From: VRUE01 sp963817905
GTDB lineage: Bacteria > Actinomycetota > Thermoleophilia > Solirubrobacterales > 70-9
Direction: 5' to 3'
DNA: 64,000 nucleotides
NCBI GenBank assembly: GCA_963817905.1
Contig: CAWFPS010000003.1
Location: 1,860,001 to 1,924,000, forward strand
The notes beneath the pieces are model-generated. The model did no database searches. It had not been told where the DNA came from and saw only the letters and a program-made list of their open reading frames with translations. Below, piece after piece: positions 1-9,304 of this stretch. Every line of letters begins with the position of its first letter. Within the stretch, counting starts at the first letter, position 1. The position numbers and the translations under genes are program-made.

Positions 1-575
1 TTAGTTAAGGTTTTGTTTCTATCAAGTTCAACAGATTCAACAAGTAGCATAGTTCCTTCTCCATTGGTTTGCCATGCACCGCCTTCCGAAAACAATGTTG
101 ATGGAATAATGCGGAGATTCATTTGTTTGCCAACATTTTTATCAAGATTACCAGAGAGTGGAAAACCTTGTTGGTACTGAAAGTCTACAACTGCCATCTC
201 TCCGTCACCATTTCTCAGAAAAACTGGGCCAGGATCTTGAATAGCACCTATAGGTATTTCGTTATAAAATAATTCAACTCTGGAAGTATCAATAGAAGAG
301 TTTATTAGAACATCATAAATTCTAGATTGCAATTGTTCTCTATTGTAATCGAGATGTGGACTATATACAATTTTAACTTTGGTGTAAGGGTAAATCTCCT
401 TTATGGCTTCTAAAATTGGAAGATATAGAGCTTCACCATTTAACCAAGTTGATTCTAGCCAACTAAACCATATAAATTCTTGTTCGTCAAATTCAGAAGC
501 GATTTTAAATTTATCATTGTCTTGCGATGAACATCCTATTATCAGAAAAAGGATAAAAAATTTAAAATTTGTCAT
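1..575 (-). CDS. Agmatine deiminase / peptidylarginine deiminase family lipoprotein, partial
   Basis: This reading frame starts at an ATG at 575-573 and stays open to the window edge, giving about 191 residues. The N-terminus is a short lipoprotein signal (hydrophobic FFILFLIIG followed by Cys at residue 15). Three stretches match the PF04371 deiminase family: an early EFDEQEFIWFSW segment, a QDPGPVFLRNGDG segment with the following VVDF, and SEGGAWQTNGEGTMLL. These correspond to the substrate-loop Asp and the Gly-rich EGG motif. The canonical RDxGP is QDPGP here, so one Arg is replaced. The catalytic Cys region lies beyond the window. The family hydrolyses guanidino groups (agmatine or peptidyl-arginine) to ureido products plus ammonia; an exported lipoprotein is unlike the cytosolic AguA. 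The stretch is clearly more AT-rich than what follows. Confidence 0.72.
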   Translation of the reverse strand, partial: MTNFKFFILFLIIGCSSQDNDKFKIASEFDEQEFIWFSWLESTWLNGEALYLPILEAIKEIYPYTKVKIVYSPHLDYNREQLQSRIYDVLINSSIDTSRVELFYNEIPIGAIQDPGPVFLRNGDGEMAVVDFQYQQGFPLSGNLDKNVGKQMNLRIIPSTLFSEGGAWQTNGEGTMLLVESVELDRNKTLT

Positions 576-750
576 AGTTTAAATTTTAACGGTGCATGTG
601 CCACAACGTAGGAATATAGTGATTAACTAAATATTTTTATATGTTCGGCCGTTTTGTTGGTCGGTAAGGCAAAACCATAAAGCCCTCGCCCCATTTTTGA
701 TGTGGCAGGTTGGTGAACACCAAAAACCTGTATGGCAACCTATCCAGTGC

Positions 751-2253
751 TTATTTCGAAGTCGATTTGATAAATTCGGATACTTCTTTTTTGAATTGCT
801 CCAATGACGGGGGGTTCGTATACATCATATGCCCGGCTTCATAATATTTCATGGTGATATTATTTCGTATTTCCGGGGTAAGCCCCAAATGATCAATCGT
901 ATATTCCACTCCATAGAAAACGGTCGCGATATCATAGATACCATTTAATATCAATACCTTCATATTGGGGTCCCTTGAAAGGGCCTGTGCCATGTCAATG
1001 CCGGTATTGATCGCCGCCTGCGTGCCCCAGCGTTGATTTCCTTCGTGCTTCCAATCCCATTTGAATCCATCCCGCACGCCTGCCGTAATGGCGTAGCTGC
1101 TTTTCTTATTGACCTTGAGCGTACCGTAGTAATAATCCAGAAAACCCGCGATATAGGCCGGGGAGATGGCCGCACTCTGTGGATCATGGCTGCCTTCCTG
1201 GGCCAATAGGTCTTGATTTATTCCCGTATACCGCGAATCTAACCTGCCTACGACTTCCCCTTCTTTCCTTAAAAATTCGGCGAAAAATTCGCTGGCCGTT
1301 ACCCGTAGATCGGCTTTGACCCAATAATCCGGGTCTGAACCGGTATATTTGGCCAATTTCGCTGCCATCGCCTTTTTTTCACCTTCCGATAATCGACTCC
1401 CCTTGAACAAGGCAGGAGCATATTCATTTTCGGTAAAGTTCCTGACTTCGTCTAAAAATTGATACACATCGGCCGGTTTATCGGCAATCTTATCATGATA
1501 CCAGGCCGTGGCGGCATAGGTCGGGAAATGAACCAGATAGGGCAGGTCGTCATTGGGAGGAAACACTAAGGTGCGCAGGTCGAATACCGACGACACCATA
1601 ATAACCCCGTTCATGGCGATCCCCTGCTCTAATAGGGTGTTCATCAGCCCTGCACTCCGAAATGTACCATAACTTTCCCCTAAAAGATATTTCGGACTGT
1701 TCATACGGTCATTCTCGATCAAGAATTGGGTGATGAACAAGGAAAGACTGCGAATATCCTGGTCAACGCCCCAAAAATCGGTAAACTTGGCTTTTCCGAC
1801 CGGGACACTGAGCCCGGTACCCACGGGATCGATCATGACCAAATCGGCTACATCCAAGATCGAAAAATTGTTGTTGACCAATTTATAGGGAGCGGCCGGG
1901 GTGGTTTTCGGATCATTTACCAGAATGCGTTTGGGCCCCAAGGCACCCATATGCAACCAAAATGAGGAGGAACCCGGCCCGCCATTATAGGCAAAAACAA
2001 TAGGCCGATTGGTAGTGGTGCCCCGTTTATCCCCAGCTGAATAGTACACATGGCCCATCAGGGCAAGCGGTTTGTTGTTTTCATCCCGAACCTCAAAAGT
2101 ACCTGCCTGGGCGGTAAGGAAAATTTGCCGTCCCCCGATCGTGACGCTTTGCATGGTAGTGGCAATCTCGGCCTTCGGGAGGGTGTCGTTTTCTTTTTGT
2201 GCAATTAAATAGTGGCTGCAAAGCAGTACAAATACTAGGGCAATAGCTCTCAT
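751..2253 (-). CDS. Secreted serine carboxypeptidase (peptidase family S10)
   Basis: 500 residues with a signal peptide ending near residue 19. The S10 hallmarks are present in order: the oxyanion-hole motif NGGPGSSS at residues 90-97, the nucleophile elbow GESYG with Ser194, the catalytic Asp at about residue 441 (NGIYD), and the catalytic His at about residue 475 (EAGHMM). Serine carboxypeptidases release C-terminal amino acids from peptides, usually at acidic pH, and this one should act in the periplasm or outside the cell. It starts 3 bases after the GH20 gene stop on the same strand, so the two are almost certainly cotranscribed. The family assignment is firm; the substrate is not known. 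Confidence 0.93.
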   Translation of the reverse strand: MRAIALVFVLLCSHYLIAQKENDTLPKAEIATTMQSVTIGGRQIFLTAQAGTFEVRDENNKPLALMGHVYYSAGDKRGTTTNRPIVFAYNGGPGSSSFWLHMGALGPKRILVNDPKTTPAAPYKLVNNNFSILDVADLVMIDPVGTGLSVPVGKAKFTDFWGVDQDIRSLSLFITQFLIENDRMNSPKYLLGESYGTFRSAGLMNTLLEQGIAMNGVIMVSSVFDLRTLVFPPNDDLPYLVHFPTYAATAWYHDKIADKPADVYQFLDEVRNFTENEYAPALFKGSRLSEGEKKAMAAKLAKYTGSDPDYWVKADLRVTASEFFAEFLRKEGEVVGRLDSRYTGINQDLLAQEGSHDPQSAAISPAYIAGFLDYYYGTLKVNKKSSYAITAGVRDGFKWDWKHEGNQRWGTQAAINTGIDMAQALSRDPNMKVLILNGIYDIATVFYGVEYTIDHLGLTPEIRNNITMKYYEAGHMMYTNPPSLEQFKKEVSEFIKSTSK

Positions 2254-2256
2254 AGT

Positions 2257-3882
2257 TTAGTCTTTTTGAATTTCAGTATAGGTATAGTCGCTTTTTTTCC
2301 AATCGATCAAGGGCGAACGATAGAATTTCACGTCCATTCGGTCTAAGTAAGGAGCCTGATTGCCCAAGCGTACCTTGTAATCTTCCCAATGGCGATTTTC
2401 CTGGGTCGACCAGCTCAGCTCCGAATAGCCCAATAATCGTGGGAAGGCCAAATATTCCAAGGCATCCCGTGTTGAGATGGTCTCTGACCATAAAGGCGCC
2501 TCCATACCCAGAATATTTGCCTTCGGGATACCCGCATAGGTCTCAGGTGTCCATACATAGGCCGTATCTACCGGAATATAGGCCGCCCAATGGAGGCCGT
2601 ATTTTGAAAGTGTATCGTATTGCATGTCTAAATACATTTTTTTGGCAGGGGAGACGATTACCTGCATCCCTTTTTCGACCGCCTTTTTTGCATTGTCCAT
2701 GTTTGACCAAAACTGTGCAATGGCGGTTGAATCTACATCGGCCGTAACTATTTCATCCCAACCGATCGCCCGCTTTCCGTGCTTTTTGACGATCTTTGCA
2801 ACTTTGCCCACAAAATAGATATAATCGTCCTTTTTGGTAACGTGGCTCTCATCGCCGCCCATATGAAAATAGGGGCCGGGGCTGATTGCAGCGATTTCCC
2901 GCACCACATCGTCGATAAAGGCATAGACCGTGTCTTTTCTGGCGTCAAAAGTGCTAAAACCTACATTGGTACCTTCATAAAGCTTGGGGGTCTTGCCATT
3001 GCCGTTTAAAAATGGATAGGAGACCGAAGCGGCGTTCGTATGCCCTGGCATATCGATTTCGGGAACAATGGTGATATATTGTTTCGCTGCATACGCAACG
3101 ATATCCTTATACTCTTCCTGGGTGTAAAAACCGCCAGATTCGCCACCTACCTCAGTACTTCCACCGATTTCAGTGAGTTTAGGCCAGGATTTGATCTCAA
3201 TGCGCCAGCCTTGATCATCCGATAAATGAAGATGCAGGGTATTTAATTTATAGTAGGCCAGCAGGTCGATGTATTTTTTAACATCGGCCACACTGAAGAA
3301 ATGCCTGGCAACATCCAACATCGAACTGCGATACGAAAAATTGGGGGCATCGGTGATGTTGCCCGAAGCGATGGGCCATATTTTTTGCTCCGCCAAGGTA
3401 TCGTTGCTGCGGTCCGGGATAAGCTGCCGAAGGGTTTGGATGCCACGAAAGGCGCCTTCGGGTGAACCTGCTTCCAAGAGAATCGAATCCCTGCCGATTT
3501 GCAATTGATAGGCTTCCCTCGACTTGTTTTCGGTGGTATCCATTTGATGGATATAAATGACCCCTTGTGCATTTTCAATATCTTCTGTGTTCACAGGGAT
3601 GTCTAAATCAATGGTTTCTTTTATTTTCGCTGCCAAATAGTTCCCGATTTCGGGAAATTCCGGGTCATTGTTCGACGTCTTGATGATCGTAAAGCGATCC
3701 AGGGCAAATGCTGAATGGGTCGGCTCGATCGAAAGGGGTTTGGGCAATAGGTCAGCCTTTGCTAGATCGGTAGGCGGGAAGTTAATGGGGGGTTTCTTCT
3801 CACCTTCACAGGCCATAAAGGCTGTAAGTGCTAGGCAAAGGACAAGACTCCGCAACAGGTTCGATTTGCTCATATTTCTCAT
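2257..3882 (-). CDS. Beta-N-acetylhexosaminidase, GH20 lipoprotein
   Basis: 541 residues. A lipoprotein signal (LTAFMAC, Cys25) places it in the envelope. Residues from about 40 to 165 form the GH20b-like domain and the rest is the GH20 catalytic barrel. The signature HMGGDES lies at 340-346, with Asp344-Glu345 as the substrate-assisted catalytic pair, and SDDQGWRIEI near 221 is another conserved GH20 segment. The enzyme removes terminal GlcNAc or GalNAc from chitooligosaccharides, glycoproteins or peptidoglycan fragments. It is the first gene of a tight pair with the S10 peptidase, which suggests combined breakdown of glycopeptide material. A second possible start lies three codons in (MSKSN). 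Confidence 0.94.
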   Translation of the reverse strand: MRNMSKSNLLRSLVLCLALTAFMACEGEKKPPINFPPTDLAKADLLPKPLSIEPTHSAFALDRFTIIKTSNNDPEFPEIGNYLAAKIKETIDLDIPVNTEDIENAQGVIYIHQMDTTENKSREAYQLQIGRDSILLEAGSPEGAFRGIQTLRQLIPDRSNDTLAEQKIWPIASGNITDAPNFSYRSSMLDVARHFFSVADVKKYIDLLAYYKLNTLHLHLSDDQGWRIEIKSWPKLTEIGGSTEVGGESGGFYTQEEYKDIVAYAAKQYITIVPEIDMPGHTNAASVSYPFLNGNGKTPKLYEGTNVGFSTFDARKDTVYAFIDDVVREIAAISPGPYFHMGGDESHVTKKDDYIYFVGKVAKIVKKHGKRAIGWDEIVTADVDSTAIAQFWSNMDNAKKAVEKGMQVIVSPAKKMYLDMQYDTLSKYGLHWAAYIPVDTAYVWTPETYAGIPKANILGMEAPLWSETISTRDALEYLAFPRLLGYSELSWSTQENRHWEDYKVRLGNQAPYLDRMDVKFYRSPLIDWKKSDYTYTEIQKD

Positions 3883-3941
3883 AATGTGGTTTATTTATCT
3901 TCTTTAGGTTGTGGCGTAGGGAGTTATGCATTAACAAGCAA

Positions 3942-4589
3942 CTATTTCTCGACATAGCTTTTAAGAACGTTGTACCAAATGTCATACCCCTTGGCGTTCA
4001 TATGAAGACCATCCTCTAAAAATAGGTCCGTTTTCAATTTTCTTCCAGAAAGCATCGGATACCAAACATCGGCAGACCGAATCAAGGGGTCTTTTTTGGC
4101 AAGCCGGTCGAATCGTCGATTCAAGCGTCTATATTTTCCCCGCAATTTCCAGCGTGCAAGACTTGGTTTGGCGGCAATGAGTATAAATTCGGTGTCGGGT
4201 CGTGCCGCCCGGATCTTGGAAATGATTTGCTGCAAATTCTCTAAAATCACTTTGCGTCGTACCCCAGCTGCCAGATCATTATCCCCTTCATAAATAAATA
4301 CTTTTTTGGGATGATATCGCCCGATCAATTCATCTGTATAGGTCAAAAGATCGGAGGCCTGAGAACCCCCAAAACCGGTATTGACAATATGATATTGGGG
4401 AAATCGCTCTGCGATGTCTTTCCAGATGCGTATGCTCGAACTGCCTGTAAATACAATGGTTTCCTGGGATGGATCCCAAAGGGAATCATATTTTTTTTCT
4501 ATGGATGTCACCTCGTCCTTAAACCGAAGGGGATCTTGGGCCTGTAATACATTCAGGACTAGCAGGAAGGCGACGAGTAGTATTCTCAT
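3942..4589 (-). CDS. Secreted SGNH/GDSL-type hydrolase
   Basis: 215 residues with a cleavable signal peptide (to about residue 17). The SGNH blocks are visible: block I TGSSS around residues 48-52 with the nucleophilic Ser, block II GFGGS at 72-76, block III GDND at 102-105, and block V DGLHM with Asp193 and His196. Family members are esterases that remove acetyl or acyl groups from carbohydrates or lipids. Its position upstream of the GH20/S10 pair on the same strand suggests trimming of acyl groups from the same substrate, but this is inference. Confidence 0.88.
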   Translation of the reverse strand: MRILLVAFLLVLNVLQAQDPLRFKDEVTSIEKKYDSLWDPSQETIVFTGSSSIRIWKDIAERFPQYHIVNTGFGGSQASDLLTYTDELIGRYHPKKVFIYEGDNDLAAGVRRKVILENLQQIISKIRAARPDTEFILIAAKPSLARWKLRGKYRRLNRRFDRLAKKDPLIRSADVWYPMLSGRKLKTDLFLEDGLHMNAKGYDIWYNVLKSYVEK

Positions 4590-4746
4590 GCTGGGTTCTT
4601 TGAAAGGACTAAGATAATTTTATTTTACGATTTCCGAAATTACTGAAAATCAGGGAGTGCATACCCGCCTTAAGGGTGGTCTTTTTAAAGCACTTGGGTT
4701 CTTTTCGATACTCGTTGATTTTTACTCTTGCCAAGGCACATTCATT

Positions 4747-5631
4747 TTATTCTGCAATACTAGGCACGGTCAGGCCTTCTGCCAAAGCCCACTCATAAAA
4801 GCGCGAGATCCAATGATCAGAGGGAAGTCCTTGGTTTTTCATGCCAAAGCCATGACCACCTTTGGAGTACATATGCAACTCTACGACTTTTTTGGCTTTT
4901 AGCCATTTTGAATAGAGCGTCACACTTTCCGGAGCCAATTGTAATGGATCATCGGAAGCACATATGACCAGCATCGGCGGGGCGTCGTTGGGTACTTCGT
5001 AAGGGCCCATTACAGTCATCCAGGGGTAGATGGGCACGATGAAATCTGGACGGTTCTGTTGGTTATAGCTAAAGGTTACCCCCATGGTTACCGCCCCGCC
5101 TGCTGAAAATCCCATAAAGCCGATTTTATCGGGCTTCACTTCAAATTTCGAGGCATTCGTGCGTACATACGTAATCGCCGCAAGGCCATCCGCAAACGAC
5201 AAGGGCATAATGGGGGCGATACGTTCCCCAATACGTGCCGGATTCGCAGTGCCTTCGTCTGCAAGTTCCTGTGCCCCATCATTGCCCGTTGGCACCAATC
5301 GATATTTGAGGACAAAGGCAGTGATTCCCTTAGTGTTCAACCATTTGGCAACCTCGTTACCTTCGCTGTTGATACTTAGGGCATACAGACCGCCCCCTGG
5401 TGCTATGATCACAGCAGTGCCATTGGGAACCGTCGGCCGAAAGACCTGCAGGGTAGGTACCGAAACATTGGTGACCACCTGGGTCTGCCAAATATTTGAA
5501 AAATAGTCTTTTTCGCCCCCTTGCCATTGAACAGTTGTCGGGGTATTATAGGGCAAGGCCACAATTTCTTGGGAAAAGCTAAGTGTAGCAAGGCCGAGAC
5601 CGGCGATTAAAAAGAAGTATTTTTTCATCAT
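4747..5631 (-). CDS. Exported alpha/beta-hydrolase (acetyl-esterase-like)
   Basis: 294 residues with a signal peptide ending near residue 20. The alpha/beta-hydrolase fold is indicated by the oxyanion segment IIAPGGGLY near 75-83, the nucleophile elbow GFSAGG with Ser176, an acid in ICASDDP near 227-228, and the catalytic His at 260 (KGGHGFG). This arrangement is typical of the Abhydrolase_3 / BD-FAE type esterases common in Bacteroidota, often acting on acetylated xylan or other acylated sugars. It lies 24 bases downstream of the aquaglyceroporin on the same strand. The substrate cannot be read from sequence. Confidence 0.87.
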   Translation of the reverse strand: MMKKYFFLIAGLGLATLSFSQEIVALPYNTPTTVQWQGGEKDYFSNIWQTQVVTNVSVPTLQVFRPTVPNGTAVIIAPGGGLYALSINSEGNEVAKWLNTKGITAFVLKYRLVPTGNDGAQELADEGTANPARIGERIAPIMPLSFADGLAAITYVRTNASKFEVKPDKIGFMGFSAGGAVTMGVTFSYNQQNRPDFIVPIYPWMTVMGPYEVPNDAPPMLVICASDDPLQLAPESVTLYSKWLKAKKVVELHMYSKGGHGFGMKNQGLPSDHWISRFYEWALAEGLTVPSIAE

Positions 5632-5655
5632 TTTAGTTTTAGTATGTGAAAAGAG

Positions 5656-6381
5656 TTAAGCTCCAATACTGAGATAGGCCAAAGCCGCCAGGATACCTCC
5701 TACCAATGGGCCGACGACCGGCACCCAGGCATACCCCCAATCACTGCCTCCTTTGCCACGAAGTGGCAAGAGGGCATGAAGAATCCTCGGACCGAGATCT
5801 CGTGCCGGATTGATGGCGTAACCCGTGGGGCCGCCCACTCCAAAACCAATGCCCATCACCAAAAGGGCCACTGGAAGCGCATCCAGAGCACCTAGTTTAA
5901 TCACTTCCTCCCCAAAGGAACCTCCGGCGATATAGAACACCCCGAATACCAGGGCAAAGGTGCCAATGACTTCGGTGATAAAATTCCAAAACGGACTGCG
6001 AATGGCAGGTGAGGTACTAAAAGTGGCCAAGATTGCATCTTGATCTTCGCTGGCATCATATTGCTTTTTATAGGCCAACCAAACCAGAACATTCCCCATC
6101 ATTGCGCCTAAAAGTTGGGCAAGTATATAGCCGGGGACCAGGTACCAACTAAATTTTCCGGCGGTCGCCAGACCTACGGTTACGGCGGGATTCAAATGGG
6201 CGCCACTGGCATCGGCACTGATAAATACGCCAATGAAAACGGCAATTCCCCATGCCAAGGAGATACCGACCCAACCAGCGTCAGATCCTTTCGTGCCTTT
6301 TAGCACAAGGTTGGCCACAATGCCATTGCCAATAAGGATAAGCATAGCGGTCCCAATAAATTCAAAGAGATACGAAGTCAT
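5656..6381 (-). CDS. MIP-family channel, glycerol facilitator type
   Basis: 241 residues, about six membrane spans and two half-helices. Both NPA boxes are intact: NPA at 64-66 (AHLNPAVT) and NPA at 191-193 followed by Arg-Asp (NPARD). Asp directly after NPAR is characteristic of the GlpF aquaglyceroporin branch rather than strict water channels, so glycerol or other small polyols are the likely cargo in the inner membrane. No glycerol kinase gene is adjacent. It is first in the minus-strand run that continues into the esterase. Confidence 0.9.
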   Translation of the reverse strand: MTSYLFEFIGTAMLILIGNGIVANLVLKGTKGSDAGWVGISLAWGIAVFIGVFISADASGAHLNPAVTVGLATAGKFSWYLVPGYILAQLLGAMMGNVLVWLAYKKQYDASEDQDAILATFSTSPAIRSPFWNFITEVIGTFALVFGVFYIAGGSFGEEVIKLGALDALPVALLVMGIGFGVGGPTGYAINPARDLGPRILHALLPLRGKGGSDWGYAWVPVVGPLVGGILAALAYLSIGA

Positions 6382-6515
6382 ACGTTTGGTCGTTTAGTTG
6401 GACAAAAGATAAATAAATTCTATCAGATATCTTAGAACTTCCTCTTAAACCAGGATATAAGTCCAAAAATTAACGGAAGCAAGCTGTTTCGAAGCCCCTT
6501 GTTTTATAACCGCAC

Positions 6516-6547
6516 TTGTATCGAATATAAAAATTATAGTACTTTTA
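6516..6547 (+). promoter_or_regulatory. Candidate Bacteroidota-type promoter for the DUF5916 gene
   Basis: A TTG at 6516-6518 and TACTTTTA at 6540-6547 are separated by 21 bases. This approximates the -33 TTG / -7 TAnnTTTG promoter of Bacteroidota, with one mismatch in the -7 box. It lies 34 bases before the ATG at 6582 in an AT-rich intergenic stretch. The call rests on pattern matching only. Confidence 0.35.
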
Positions 6548-6581
6548 ATTCAAGCAATCGACCGAATCAAATCCCCATTGA

Positions 6582-8786
6582 ATGAAAAGTTCCCTTAAAA
6601 GCCTCCAATTTCTCGGACTTGTAGTTTGTTCGCAATTCGTAATTTCTCAAACTGGTACAACTTCAAGCAATAAAGACAAGCCAATGGCCCAGGCCATAGG
6701 CATTGAAGAGGCACCTCTTATCGATGGGGAGGTTTTAGGCGATGCGGTGTGGCAACAAATCGAACCCTTTGGCGACTTACGGCAGAACCAGCCCAACTTT
6801 GAACAGCCCGCGACCGAGAAGACCGAAATACGCGTGGCCTATACTTCTGAGACCTTTTACGTTTCGGTGGTTTGTTATGATGCCCAACCCGACAAATTGG
6901 TCGTTTCAGATGCGCGTAGGGATGCCAATTTAGACAATACCGATGCCTTCATTTTTATTCTTGATACCTATAAGGACAATCAGAATGGTTTTATTTTTGG
7001 CACTAACTCCATTGGCGTAGAATATGACGCACAAGTCGATAATGAAGGTCAAGGCAACAACAATGCCAATCGGCAACAAGGAGGTACCATCGGTGGGTTT
7101 AACTTGAATTGGGATGGGTCTTGGGTCGTCGAGGCACAAGTTGGGGAGTATGGTTGGAGTGCTGAATTCGCCATCCCCCTACGAACACTCCGTTTTCAAA
7201 CTGGGAAGGATTGGGGCATCAACTTTCGAAGAAATATAAGAAAGACCAATGAAGTCGATTATTGGTCCTTAGTACCGGTAGGGTTTGACCTGAATCGACT
7301 CTCCTTGGCAGGAACATTAACGGGATTGGATCTAAAAAGTCCGGGGAATCTCAAGGTCATTCCCTATGTATTGGGAAAACTTTCAAGGGATTTTACCGCG
7401 GTCGATTCGAAGAGTGCCTTCACTGGTGAGGTCGGAGGGGATGTAAAATATAGTATTACCCCCAGTTTGACATTAGACTTTACCTACAACACCGATTTTG
7501 CGCAGGTAGAGGTAGACGAACAACAGGTGAACCTGGATCGATTCAATTTGTTTTTTCCCGAAAAACGGCCCTTTTTTTTGGAGAATGCCGGCCTCTTTAG
7601 TGTAGGTAGCCCGGGTGAGGTGGATCTCTTTTTCAGTCGCCGCATCGGGATTGGGGAAGCTGGAAATATCGTTCCAATTTTCGGAGGCGCCCGGGTATCG
7701 GGAAAAATAAATCGGACGAATGTCGGCCTGCTAACCATGTTCACCGAAGATGTGCCCGAGGCTGGTATCGAGGAGAATAATTTTACGGTGGCCCGTGTCA
7801 ACCATGAGTTCAAGGGCCGGTCGGCCTTAGGCGCCGTTCTTATCAATAAAGAGGGTTTGCAATCGGATGCATTTAATCGAACGGTTGCCATCGATGGAAA
7901 ATTGGGGTTAGGGCGTAAGGCCCGAATCACCGGCTTCTATGCGAAGTCGGCCGGCAATAACGATACGATCAACGAACATGCCTTTAAACTCCAGACCGAT
8001 TACAAATGGAATAATTGGGAAATGCGTGCCGCATATACTGAAGTCGGCCAAGGGTTTAATCCGGAAGTGGGTTTTTTATTGCGTTCCTCTTTTCGAAAGC
8101 CGGAAGCGCTGGTATTATATCATTTACGGCCGAAAAATCAGAATTCACTCTTTTTAGAGTTACGACCTCATGTTTCATACCGTGGGTATTGGAACTTCGA
8201 CGGGTTTCAGGAAACGGGATTTTTGCATGTTGATAACCATTGGGAATTTAAGAGTGGCATGGAGATCCATACCGGCGCTAATTTCACCACGGAAGGTGTG
8301 GTCGAACCTTTTGAAATCTATGAGAATATTTTTGTCGAACCAGGGACCTATAAACACAGTGAGGCCCAGATAATTTTCTTTACGAATCAAAGTAAGCCCT
8401 TGGCAATCAGCACCCGATCCACGATCGGGGGATCCTTTGGGGGTCAACGGTATCTGAACAGTGCGACCCTGAGTCTGCGTTTGGGCGAAAAGTTCAACTC
8501 GGCCTTTACGTATCAAAACAATATCGTGAACCTTCCGGTAGGGGACTTTACGGCCAATGTATTTATCAGCCAGCTTTCCTATTCCTTTACCCCGAGTATG
8601 TATTTGCAGAGCCTGGTACAGAACAATACCGTAAACAAATTGTGGGCGTTTAACCTACGGTTTGGATGGTTGCAAAGGGCCAATACCGGCTTATTCGTTG
8701 TCTACAATCATAACCTACAAGATGGCAGTCCCTTGAACAACAGTTTTATCATTAAATATACCCGCATGTTCGATTTGGTGAAATAA
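6582..8786 (+). CDS. CBM9-like / DUF5916 outer-membrane protein
   Basis: 734 residues. A signal peptide ends near residue 22. Residues of about 38 to 245 resemble the carbohydrate-binding family 9 like module (LIDGEVLGDAVWQQI, then NTDAFIFILDTY). The rest matches DUF5916, including the strongly conserved FFPEKRPFFLENAG segment, and has alternating aromatic beta-strands ending in a C-terminal strand, as expected for an outer-membrane barrel. These proteins are frequent in Bacteroidota next to hydrolase and peptidase genes; their ligand is unknown. It is transcribed alone, divergently from the aquaglyceroporin gene. Confidence 0.87.
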   Translation: MKSSLKSLQFLGLVVCSQFVISQTGTTSSNKDKPMAQAIGIEEAPLIDGEVLGDAVWQQIEPFGDLRQNQPNFEQPATEKTEIRVAYTSETFYVSVVCYDAQPDKLVVSDARRDANLDNTDAFIFILDTYKDNQNGFIFGTNSIGVEYDAQVDNEGQGNNNANRQQGGTIGGFNLNWDGSWVVEAQVGEYGWSAEFAIPLRTLRFQTGKDWGINFRRNIRKTNEVDYWSLVPVGFDLNRLSLAGTLTGLDLKSPGNLKVIPYVLGKLSRDFTAVDSKSAFTGEVGGDVKYSITPSLTLDFTYNTDFAQVEVDEQQVNLDRFNLFFPEKRPFFLENAGLFSVGSPGEVDLFFSRRIGIGEAGNIVPIFGGARVSGKINRTNVGLLTMFTEDVPEAGIEENNFTVARVNHEFKGRSALGAVLINKEGLQSDAFNRTVAIDGKLGLGRKARITGFYAKSAGNNDTINEHAFKLQTDYKWNNWEMRAAYTEVGQGFNPEVGFLLRSSFRKPEALVLYHLRPKNQNSLFLELRPHVSYRGYWNFDGFQETGFLHVDNHWEFKSGMEIHTGANFTTEGVVEPFEIYENIFVEPGTYKHSEAQIIFFTNQSKPLAISTRSTIGGSFGGQRYLNSATLSLRLGEKFNSAFTYQNNIVNLPVGDFTANVFISQLSYSFTPSMYLQSLVQNNTVNKLWAFNLRFGWLQRANTGLFVVYNHNLQDGSPLNNSFIIKYTRMFDLVK

Positions 8787-8793
8787 GGGCCTG

Positions 8794-9252
8794 TTATACC
8801 CCGAATTGCCTCAAATGGTGGTCTAAATGTTTTGAGAAGAGCGTATTCCATTCCTTGTCAGTTAAGATTCCAAAGGCATGTGATTCCTTTCCGTTGAAGT
8901 GAGGAGCGCCTAATTTTTGGGTTTTTGCCAAGTGTTCAATGAGTCGTTTCCTTTCCTTCTCAAATTCCCGATGATCGTTAATTATAAAAATAGGCGATGT
9001 TGGACTATTTTTTTTATAGGGCTTGGAGCCTATTACCACATTTTTCGCAAAAAGCTTAATCAGCATTTTTTTGAATCCTTTGGGCTTAGGATGTTTATCG
9101 GTATACACCAATTCATAGGCCACATTGCAATGGGCCAACATTTGGGATACATTCATTTTACCCCAAAGATTTTTGGTCTCAGGTGTCAAAGCTTTGATAC
9201 GCGCAATGGTTTCTTCGCTTTCTTTTTCGTCGAACAAATTTTTCCAGGTCAT
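8794..9252 (-). CDS. DUF1569 (DinB-like) protein
   Basis: 152 residues, no signal peptide. It has the DUF1569 pattern: a helical N-terminus, WGKMNVSQMLAHCN at about 50-63 with the first His of the DinB-like metal site, and a C-terminal LFSKHLDHHLRQFG carrying further His residues. These four-helix proteins are thought to be metal-dependent, thiol-linked or small-molecule transferases, but no reaction is established for this branch. It lies 52 bases downstream of the M20 hydrolase gene and ends 7 bases from the stop of the convergent DUF5916 gene. Confidence 0.82.
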   Translation of the reverse strand: MTWKNLFDEKESEETIARIKALTPETKNLWGKMNVSQMLAHCNVAYELVYTDKHPKPKGFKKMLIKLFAKNVVIGSKPYKKNSPTSPIFIINDHREFEKERKRLIEHLAKTQKLGAPHFNGKESHAFGILTDKEWNTLFSKHLDHHLRQFGV

Positions 9253-9304
9253 GTGAGAAAATATTTTAAATTCAACAATTCTTTAAAAACGCATGCAGAT
9301 ACCA

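Noticed and set aside
708..728. Palindromic TTGGTGAACACCAA after the S10 peptidase gene as a terminator
   Set aside because: The loop is too short and no T run follows on the minus strand.
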